A DNA stretch of 64,000 nucleotides from Saturnia japonica (Eukaryota > Arthropoda > Insecta > Lepidoptera > Saturniidae): the NCBI GenBank assembly GCA_033032175.1, contig CM065321.1, forward strand, positions 13,166,501 through 13,230,500, in the 5' to 3' direction. The notes below the pieces were generated by a model. The model made no database searches. It was not told where the DNA came from and saw nothing but the letters and a program-made list of their open reading frames with translations. Of the stretch, positions 55,446 through 64,000 are shown piece after piece (the stretch's first letter is position 1; each line of letters starts with the position of its first letter). A program made the translations under genes and the position numbers.

Positions 55446-56789
55446 AAAATCAAATAAAATAAAACTTATGTTCCCTACTATTGTCAGAAAATAGGCAAAT
55501 GGATAAAATTAATGTGTTCGTTACAAAATTATTCAAAAACTTTTGCATTATGAATGGTATCTGTCTGGTCTAACAAGATACTTTCTATGACGTTCGCGTT
55601 ATTGGCACAGACCAGCTACATAGCTATTTTTAACTGTTATAGTATAATTTTATTTAAAATCATGTATACTGTATAACAGGCAAAAATTAAAGAGTTGGCT
55701 GTTGGTCTTGTTAAGTGACTTTAAAATGATGTTACATAAATAACTATCCGACATTTCCGTATTTTAAACTGTTAGAAGCGTAGTATATATTTAATTAAAA
55801 TCTATTTTTATTAGGACCGAATTCAAAACTGTTACAAATTTAAATGAATTGGTTTATTTAAGAACATGTTGGTCTCATCCTATCCGAAACATATACACAG
55901 CTATACGAAAAACAAATGTAAGTAATTTATGGTTTTGAATTATTATGAATATTTAGTGCTTACATCAAGCGTTTCTAACATCCACCAACTCACTGAGAGA
56001 CCAAGAAACGCTACGCACTAAAAGAACACGTCACCACTGTAATGGAAAACATCATGCTTGACACCGGAGCTCTCCTGCGCCCGGTTTATTCCCTGGTATT
56101 ATAAATAAAACAACAAAATGGCACATTCGGTATGGGATTTGTAATGGGCCTGGGGCGACGTTCCCGTGACGTTACAAGATAAAAGTTTTCTAGATTTATA
56201 CGAAAAGTTCCGAGAGAACTAATGTCAAGGTTGATGTATTCCTGACAAAGTATAAAGTTTTAGACATATTCTTCAATAGCTTACGAATTATTATTCAAAT
56301 ATGTTTTAGAATACGTTATAGTCGTTTTATTAAATAAATAGGGCTACAAGGATGTAGTCAGGAAAGCTATCTATATAACTTTATAGTTATGAAAGCAGGC
56401 AGGTAAAGTAAAACATGCAGACCTAGCTTCAGCATTGCCTTCTCAATAAATCTTGTGTGCATCTGTTAGTGATTTTATAGTTTCTGAAAGACTTGGCCGA
56501 TTTAGCTAATACGTAAGAATAATATGTCTGTATGTATGAATAATATGTAAGAATACGATAGAGGCCGCTATGTTTGAGCCATGAACTACCGGAAAGCGCA
56601 GAACAACTTCGCCGGGTAGTTAGTATTTGAATAAACATAAAGAAAGCCTAGAGTTGTTGGAAAACGAGCCTGATGTCAACAATTACTGCCATAACCATTT
56701 GTTTTTCTACGGGTACCATTCTTATTACATTATTATATTTTTACTATCATGCATATGAAATTCGATCTGCCGTGCAATTATTTAAAAAA
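55446..56789. other. No gene recognised
   Basis: AT-rich. No repeat shared within the window and no domain-bearing frame. Confidence 0.5.
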
Positions 56790-56990
56790 AAAAAAGATTG
56801 CCTAAGACGACTTATGAATATCAACACTCTACTATCGGTTTAAAAACACCCCATTCATTGAGAAGAACCGGCAAGAAACTCGATTGCGTTTATCAATTTT
56901 ATTTTTGTTTTCACAGCATTGTTAATGTTTACAATTATTTTTACTTTTAATGGATGTACAGAAAGAGTCACTTCTAGATATCACTGTTAT
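56790..56990 (+). repeat. Family B, diverged copy
   Basis: 'gacttatgaatatcaacact', 'gagaagaaccggcaagaaac', 'tcgattgcgtttatcaat' and 'ggatgtacagaaagagtcac' follow the order of the 16190 copy. The head is eroded by an A-tract. Confidence 0.6.
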
Positions 56991-57394
56991 TCACGTAATG
57001 ATCCGCCCTATAATATCTTTTTGACAAAAAAAAAACTTGCTAAACATAATTCTTGATGTTATTAACCGGCAAATCATTAACAAAGTAAACTATTATATAT
57101 TTATTTGTAAACTAGCTGCGCCCACTAAAGTATCTGTTTTGGATTCAATGTAAGTGGTGTCGAATTACATTTTTAAAGCTGAAACACCCAGGCCAACCTC
57201 ACCTGCACGTCGTGTTGCACCCTGTTGAGTAACGCATAAAGAAATGGCGATAGCGGGGTGGTAGTGTTGATTTGTTAAACTGGGTGCAACCAACACGCAT
57301 GTGGTAAAAAGTCCTTAAAATAACTCGCTTTTGCGTGTCGCGTTTCGGGAAAATCCTATGCCTATCCAGCTAAATTAATACAGACCAGCAAAAC

Positions 57395-57500
57395 AGCGGC
57401 GACCGTTTACGGATTACGATCTCTCGGTGGATGCCGTTGTATTAGGATTACACTGTGTTTACCATCAGGGACTGTACAGTTATTTTGCCGAGCTACTATT
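57395..57500 (+). repeat. LINE 3' end, family G, short copy
   Basis: 'gcggcgaccgtttacggatt', 'gatctctcggtggatgccgt' and 'accatcagggactg' match the last part of 44885-45115 and 59640-59880. Confidence 0.55.
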
Positions 57501-58374
57501 AAAACTATGCTTTTTCCTATTCCTTTATATCATGTTACACTTTGAAGACATTATACTTATTTCCTCTTCTTCTCACCCTTATTAAATCTAAGTAGGGTCA
57601 GCACAGCATGTGCTCCTCTTCCACTATCCTCTGTCAACTGTCATCTCAGTATTTACACCTTATAAATGTATATCACTGTTCACACAATCCGTTCCTACTG
57701 TTAAGTTTTTATTAATGGCAACACGAGCTCACCTGGGTATGCAACGCGCCTAGCGCCATCTAACGACTCGTTGAGAAATCGATCAGCCGTTACGACAACC
57801 TCCATGCTCGCGTACGCTAATTATTATAAAACAAAAAACTATTATAAAACTGTACCGTGTGTGCTTGAAACAATCACTGGAGCGAAGCCACGTTTCAGTA
57901 CATAAGATCCGTATCGCGAAAACCCAAGGTGAGTGGAACCGTGCAGACGCCGTAATATTTTTTATATTTCAAATTTTAAAACTGAGTAATCGAATCACAC
58001 ACATACGTTACCTTAACTACCTACCTACCTACCTTACCACCTTCAAAAAATAATGCTCACAATATTAAATATTTCTTCGTATTGTATTTATGAAAATAAA
58101 AATAATTTTCTATATAAAAGTTCGTTTTATTTCGACTTAAATCAACTCTTAATAATGCAATGAATAATCCATTAGCTTCAAATATCATTTGATATTATAA
58201 TATTATAAGACGTCTTGGGCATTTAAAGGTTAAGCATCGTCATTAGTTTTAAAAAATTCATAGCTTTTAGACATTATACACTCTGTTTTAACATGAATTA
58301 TTTAAATAAATATTATTGCTATAATTTACTGTTACGCGAGGTAACTGATGCGCAATTTACTATAATATCATCCA
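57501..58374. other. No gene recognised; promoter-like stretch
   Basis: 57700-57935 is GC-richer, with two TATAAAA boxes (57825 and 57844) and an AAG/GTGAGT donor-like site near 57928. The spacing to any initiator is not convincing. It might be a degraded solo LTR ('tgttaag' start) but no second end was found. Confidence 0.3.
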
Positions 58375-58600
58375 AGCTTGTAACACGCTAAACCTAGTGG
58401 AAGACTGCAGGTGCTTGATGACAGATGTTCAACTTGAGGGTTGTAGTTAGCTAGTCTGGCATCAGAATTTTCTGCCTTATCACCATGCTATGGTTTCATC
58501 ATGAAGTTTACTTTCACCGAAATCTCACGCTTATTGCAAGGAATCAAACTCCCGTCGTTCGACATGGTGCTCGTACACGTAACAACTTACTCGACATTGA
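58375..58600 (-). repeat. SINE family 1, diverged minus-strand copy
   Basis: The reverse complement shows 'gatgaaaccatagcatggtg', 'gactagctaactacaaccct' and 'ccactaggtttagcgtgtta'. The tRNA-like head is poorly preserved. Confidence 0.65.
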
Positions 58601-59084
58601 TACTACGACAAGTGGCATGACATAGTGACGACAATGTCGAGGAAGGGGCAATCCATCGCTGCTGGCCGTTGCCATGCCGGACTTCAAGCCTTAAACTAGG
58701 CAGCTAATGCCTGATACCAAAAAGAGATATAAACCAAAAGAGAGTCACTTTAAGAGGAATTATTACCATGTGTATAGTGATCGTGACCCAGTCAGGTCCT
58801 CTACCCGCTTGATTATTGGATATATACTCGTTGATCTCGAAATCTAACTCGTCTAAAGTTCCTATCAGACCGGCACCCGACCAGCACCGTATCGTCTCGT
58901 GCGGTTTAGATTTCTTTGTATGGAGTTCCATATATATACACTCCGTAACGTCACTGTATCAACTAGAGACTTCGGTCATGTTTCAGAAAGTAAAATATAT
59001 TTTATAATTTTATATAGTTAAGCTTTCTGGTAAATGTTTTACCAAGTGTATACAATGGCAGGTTGTTTTGAGACTACCGAAGAA
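58601..59084. other. No gene recognised
   Basis: Overlapping short frames on both strands near 58704-59007, without motifs. Confidence 0.45.
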
Positions 59085-59195
59085 AAAGAACACCCACAAT
59101 AAGCATTTTTGTCTTTAAAATAGCCGGGGGCGGAGGAACAAGATTCGCACGGGCATTCTGTAGTCCACGTGAGCGAAGCCACCGGCACAGCTAAT
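59085..59195 (+). repeat. Family F end fragment
   Basis: 'cccacaataagcatttttgt' and 'agtccacgtgagcgaagcca' match 41425-41540. Confidence 0.6.
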
Positions 59196-59353
59196 ATTAA
59201 AATAAAACACGTATAAATGTAACTATTACACCCAGTGTAAGAACTTGAATATTCAAATATAATGCCAGTAAGAAGTGAATAAACTTGTTTTAATACAACA
59301 CACGGGATTCTGTAAGCATGCTTTTAGAATATTGCTAACTTACCTCACGTACT

Positions 59354-59375
59354 GCCGCGCCGCGCCGCGCCGCGC
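59354..59375 (+). repeat. CCGCG simple repeat
   Basis: About four copies of a five-base GC-only unit in an otherwise AT-rich setting. Confidence 0.8.
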
Positions 59376-59639
59376 TGGCTCGTGCAAAGAAGCACTCAAG
59401 TCTCTCTCGGTACGGAGCTGGTTGTTGCGATATTATTATAATGTTGGTACGTTGCGCATTGCGAGAAAAGTACTGTAAGGAAATATTTAGGTATGTTCAA
59501 GGTACTTCTTTGTTTAGTAAAGGGTAAAATTGACAGCTGTGCGCACATTATATGACGCCAGTGCTACATGATGAAGTTAGACATCAACCTCCTACAGAGT
59601 CACAGTTTTAAGGTAACCTTCATCTCGGCACGAACTAAA

Positions 59640-59880
59640 TAGTTCTCTATGTCTTACATTTATCGTACCGTGAAATTGTGGAATCACCTCCCGGCTGATG
59701 TGTTCCTTTCCTTCTTAAGACATCACGTCGTAACGTAACGTGAAGAGATATTTATGAAGGCTGGCATAACAGCAGCGACCGCCGATGGATTTCGATGTCT
59801 TGGAGATCGCCGTTGTGTTTAGATTGGGCTGCGCTTCCCATCAGGGATATTACCATCAGTAAGCCAAACTAATATATAAA
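59640..59880 (+). repeat. LINE 3' end, family G, longest copy
   Basis: The translation begins 'VKLWNHLPADVFLSF', a LINE C-terminal block, then meets a stop. The rest is 3' region shared with 44885-45115: 'gaagagatatttatgaaggc' and 'tttagattgggctgcg'. 5'-truncated. Confidence 0.65.
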
Positions 59881-60894
59881 AAAGTCTATGATGATAAAGT
59901 ATATCCATTTTTCTCTTTTTAAACTGTTTATACAACATAGAATTAATAATTTTTACACATAAAATAGAGTCGGTAAAAAAAAACAACTATTAAAAAGGAA
60001 ACAAAAAACCCAACTGTAACACAAAAACACTTGACAATTATTTATTTTTAGTTTTGCTTTTTATTTTATTCTCAGACGTCGTACTTAAATATTATATTGC
60101 CTTTGTCACTCTCACTATTAAGATGAATCTAAACACCTCGTATGATAAACCCTACCTATCTATCTATGTATCTATCAAGCCGTTTAGGTTATAGAGCGTG
60201 CCAAAGAAATAGATACACACATAAATGAGTAATTCCATTAGTTTTGTAATGAGTTCTCGGGAGGGGTTCATTGATTTTGCTATAAGTTAAATATTTTCAA
60301 GTAAGTTATAAAGTATGCCCACAAATAAACTTAATAATTTAAATGTAATATTAAAAATTTAATTATTATTATTTTTCCTTATTTTTAAACTCTTAATATT
60401 TAAACATAAAAATATAAAGCAATATCTCGCCATAGTTGACAACTGGATACTAACTGGCTACTACTATTATGATTTTAATGTTACTTATCTTAGTAGATAA
60501 GCAAAAAGCAAATATCAAAAATATATTTAGGTCTCACTGTAAAGGGCAGCTTAAAATTAGTACACGTTTTTATGCTGTTTAACTTTCGTTCAAAAAGGGT
60601 CGATGCCAATAAGACTTTCGTACTAACTACTCCACTGTTATTATGAATTAATAGTTACCTAAAGACCAGCTATGTTCATTTCATAATGAATTCGGAGAAA
60701 TAAGTTTAAGTAAAAATGATACCTCGCAGTTCTAGACAGATAATGTTTGGCTAGCCTTTAGACTGTCTATTAAAATAATAATTGCTCATTCAAATAAACA
60801 TTGTGAATAATACACTATTTTCTTAAAGAGAATGGAAAATATTTTAACGAAAAATTTTATAGATCATTTAAATATTATCTTTGAGGATTTCTTT
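59881..60894. other. No gene recognised
   Basis: Very AT-rich with A- and T-tracts. Confidence 0.5.
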
Positions 60895-61090
60895 GTACTT
60901 GAGGCAGTTGGGCTGGTGGAATACCTTCACCCTACAGAAGATCGTTGGCAAATAACCTTGTGTTATGTTCCTGCGGTGAGTAAGGTTTCCAGAGCTCTTT
61001 GGAGAAGAGGGGTTAAAGGTCAACAACGCGCTAGTGATACGTATGGTGACACAGGCGTTGACAGGCTACGGTAACCGTTTACCATCAGGT
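60895..61090 (+). repeat. Interspersed repeat family H, plus strand
   Basis: 'gtgagtaaggtttccagagc', 'ggtcaacaacgcgct', 'acaggctacggtaaccgttt' and 'accatcaggt' are the layout of a very common lepidopteran repeat 3' end, in reverse at 43226-43385. The small open frame here (60832-61074) is a by-product. Confidence 0.55.
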
Positions 61091-61189
61091 CTAATGTTTA
61101 ATAATTTTCGAATACAACCACACGTTGCATTTAAATTACAGCATGGATTCAATGAAGGATTGTTATAAGGCTTTTTCAAATACCCACCT

Positions 61190-61345
61190 GAAGTCGTAAA
61201 TCTGTCGCTAAACACCAATAGGTGTGTTCTGGCAGCTGCACTTGAGATGTAGTTTTCCACTAGGCTTAGCGTGCTACCATCTTGGGCCACAACGTCACTT
61301 AAGATAAGATGAGATTGTGGACTCATCGCTAAACCTATTAAAAAA
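61190..61345 (+). repeat. SINE family 1, 3' half
   Basis: 'aaacaccaataggtgtgttc', 'ccactaggcttagcgtgcta' and 'gagattgtggactcatcgct' match 40860-41000. Confidence 0.7.
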
Positions 61346-62150
61346 CACTAAAATCCACTAAATCAGACTCAGCAACATGATTTTGGACGATAATACGAAT
61401 GCCTATAAAAGCTACAGGACCTAAGTATAAAAACGGTTATTTGATATCATTATATTCAACCTTTGTTCACCAAATGCCAGAAAGAATGTCTTGTATCTGA
61501 ATACTTGCAGAAGTATACGTAAGAGATTTCTATAAAAAATAAAATATTCTGTTAAAATTTTGTCACCGTTCGAAAGAAAAATATGACAAAGTTGCGACAA
61601 AAATATGAAGCATTCGTTTATTTCAGCATTTCCACGAAAAACTTGCGATGCTTTGACAAAGAAGCAGTGTAAGTTTTTTTCATTATTTGAAGCTCTCCAT
61701 AGCCGAGTAACAAAAAGGAAATCAGTGCGCGCGTTATTTGATATTTAGCTAGACGGTCGTCGTATTTGTTACATTACTTTCAAAATTAAATGAAAAATAT
61801 TTTTCAAACTTAAATTTCTGCTTTAATTTATTTCGTTTAATTGAAGTTCTATGAAACGTTAGCGTAGCTTTATTTTAAAATAAAACAGTGCAAGCTATCC
61901 GACGTAGTTATTTTGTTAGTAATTTAAGATATATTAATTTTTCTAAGTTGAAGACTTTTTGACTTCTATAGTCATATAAATAATGATCGAATTACTTGTC
62001 TAGAATAAACTATCTTTGATTTCTCATATATAACAGAATGGTACGTCGACTAGGTACATAGTTTTAGTGAGAGATATGAAAGACAGACTACAATAACATT
62101 TCAATTCTGATCTAAGCATTACGCCGTCTTATAATATGTTTATGTTAAAA
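61346..62150. other. No gene recognised
   Basis: AT-rich. 'aaatcagtgcgcgcg' near 61720 resembles an initiator but no TATA or exon accompanies it. Confidence 0.45.
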
Positions 62151-62800
62151 CTAGCTGTGCCCCTCGGTTTCACCCGAGTTTTTATCCAACAAATACCGCG
62201 CTGCCAACGCGACGGACCCATGCATTCATAATTGTTATCACTTCTCGCAAGTACAAATTATTTTAATTTTTCATTTTCTCCTAAACTAGGTGTCTTATTT
62301 ACATACTATAAAAAGAAAAATTTAAATTGTCTTTATGATGAAATAACTTTGGTTCGTAAGGATTAATATAATAAGCCTAAAAATAAATCTCAAAATCAAT
62401 TTTTAATCTTCAACATAAAAACACGCAAAATCCTTATTGTGGTTTATGCTATTAAGAAATAGGCATATGTTACCGGAGATTTTTTTTAATATACTAAAGA
62501 ACAATATTTTTGTAGAATATTATATTTACGTATCTTTAACCATTACGCCAGCGCATGCAGATAAAGCAGTTCGGGAACACTTTCACTTCGACTTACTTAA
62601 ACAAAAATCAATATTTAAGGCTAGCTGAGAGGTTTAGCTTAGTTCCAGATAGCCTATAACTATTCTTAGTGAATCTGGCTATCATATACAAAAAGAATTT
62701 TTCGAATCCGACTGCTACCCGTTGTCCAGAGATTACTATGTTTAAACAACCAAAACAAAAAAACTCGTCCGCTTTACTAAACTATTAATAGTATAGATAT
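62151..62800 (+). repeat. Family C, full-length uninterrupted copy
   Basis: Starts 'ctagctgtgcccctcggttt' and ends 'aatagtatagata'. It serves as the reference for copies at 411, 15062, 29209, 44437 and 45920. About 650 bp, non-coding, without visible inverted ends. Confidence 0.7.
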
Positions 62801-62954
62801 ACACGGACTGACCTCGGAACACGACAAACCAAAAGAAAATCATACATGTGTTTAACACTATGTATGGTGATCGCGATCCCTACCACCCTGCAATATTACT
62901 GTATATACACTGACTAATCTCTGAACACGATAAACCAAAAGAAAATTATAGATG

Positions 62955-63490
62955 GTTTTTTTCTTTCTCACTGACTATACTGTTAGCCTAAGGGGCCCTA
63001 AAGAAATAGAGCCACTGATGGCTTTGACAGCTTCACCAGGCTTGGAGGTGAACGCTTAAAGCATTCAGCCGCGAAAGCGTGAGCAACATACGCACAAAGG
63101 TGCCAAAGTGGCCGGACGTCTTCTTGGGCTGTTACCGCGGTGGTGAAAAGGTCACAAACTGACTAATTCCCTATCCGTAGAAAATTTGAGCTAAAGTAAC
63201 ACATACATATAACATGTCCCTGCCTCTAGGAGAAAAAAATGAACATGTGTGTATGTGTTTAGTATCCTGGAAACATGATCGAAAGTAATTATCGTAAAAA
63301 AAGAAAAAAAAGGTCCCTTACAGGATCGATGTACTTATGTGGTGTGCACGTATGTATGTACATATTGTGTGTAATGATGTATGTGGGTAGCTACGTGATT
63401 GCAAGTGCAGTGTCACCAGTATCGCGCGAGCGGCTGCATGACTCAAGGGTTCTACACCGAGGGAACGGACCTAGGCTTGAGTTGACATAA
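62955..63490 (-). repeat. SINE E plus E2 composite, longest copy
   Basis: 'actgttagcctaaggggccc', 'gacagcttcaccaggcttgg', 'gtgccaaagtggccggacgt', 'gactaattccctatccgtag', 'gtgcacgtatgtatgtacat' and 'ctacaccgagggaacggacc' run in the same order as 31064-31475. It ends at 'taggcttgagttg', the same end point as the E2 piece at 28345. Confidence 0.65.
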
Positions 63491-63800
63491 GAGAGGGAGG
63501 ACGTGACGGGTTATCGGGAGCGAAATTAGCCACCCATTCCCTGCGGAGGGAACGGTGGTTTCGCGGGCGTGGGCGCGAGCACGCTTTGCTTGGAGAGACG
63601 GTGGAGTAGTATTGGTTTATTTCCTCGATCTTATAAACGGGATCGGTGAAGATATTCGCGGGCGGAGTTGTTCGCAGGGGATGTTCGGTTTTGGGGTTTA
63701 AGTCGCGGCAGCTTTCACCAACAGATTCGAACGTGATTCGAAGCAGTGTCGAAGTACGATCGCGTAAGATATTCAATTTACGATTCGACCAACGTACCAA
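63491..63800. other. GC-rich block of unknown origin
   Basis: Higher GC than its surroundings, with a 109-codon minus frame (63471-63800) of unknown nature (Arg/Pro/Ser-rich, no motif). It starts exactly where the E2 repeat ends. It could be part of a larger retroelement leader. Confidence 0.35.
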
Positions 63801-64000
63801 GGGGCTTTGTTAATTTTACGTAAGAATCGGGTTTAGAGGATTTGCAATTTATTAATGTTGATCTTTGACGTATGTGCGAATGTAACGCAGCTTATATGTC
63901 ATGATAGGACGGACATATGTCTTGTATAATGTAAGCTTATGTCTCAGGAACATTTTGCTTAGTATCAAGGGGTGCAGTCTATGTGTATTGTAAATCACCC
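63801..64000. other. No gene recognised
   Basis: Short flank at the window edge, no feature. Confidence 0.5.

Noticed and set aside
57700..57935. Solo LTR or promoter with two TATAAAA boxes
   Set aside because: No matching second end, no target duplication and no correctly spaced initiator; kept only as a note in the gap entry.
1..64000. CRISPR arrays, bacterial operons, riboswitches or Rho-independent terminators
   Set aside because: No regularly spaced direct repeats with unique spacers and no prokaryotic gene structure; the whole window is eukaryotic in character.

Overview
This window looks like eukaryotic, AT-rich, repeat-packed DNA from an insect nuclear genome, most likely a moth or butterfly. 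The evidence is a cecropia-type mariner, BEL/Pao and R1-clade retroelements, tRNA-derived SINEs, and several short repeat families that resemble common lepidopteran repeats. There is no bacterial-style gene packing. I found no complete host protein-coding gene. The long coding frames all belong to transposable elements, and the rest reads as intergenic or intronic sequence.

Layout. 1-12.3 kb holds short interspersed repeats, a remarkable miniature LTR element (6658-7480) and a cluster of tRNA-derived SINEs (10.26-12.27 kb). 12.3-22.5 kb is mostly unannotatable AT-rich sequence with small tandem repeats, a MITE with 18-bp inverted ends (16880-17121), and the only hints of a host gene: a TATA/initiator-like block near 20.0 kb and a possible first exon with a strong splice donor at 20984/20985. 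22573-23853 is a decayed mariner with both terminal inverted repeats. 26-32.3 kb carries fragments of at least four LINE families, including an R1-clade 3' end, plus SINEs (one with a perfect 10-bp target duplication) and a diverged tandem array. 35985-38370 is a 5'-truncated LINE with a 719-codon open reverse transcriptase frame; an independent 3' tail of the same family lies at 31549-31735. 38.4-48.2 kb is again repeat debris.

48248-54598 is the best-preserved element: a 6.35-kb BEL/Pao LTR retrotransposon. Its two 244-bp LTRs look identical, it is flanked by CTCT target duplications, and it has a gag-pol frame of about 1746 codons broken only by one in-frame TAG between reverse transcriptase and RNase H. 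54.7-64 kb holds another LINE tail and more copies of the repeat families.

Working relationships. BEL/Pao encodes its own Gag, protease, reverse transcriptase, RNase H and integrase. The miniature LTR element encodes none of these and would need proteins supplied by a related autonomous element. The SINEs would need a LINE partner. The mariner is dead. Names such as family B, C, E, F, G, H and I are labels used only for cross-reference here. Most repeat boundaries are estimated by eye from copy-to-copy similarity.
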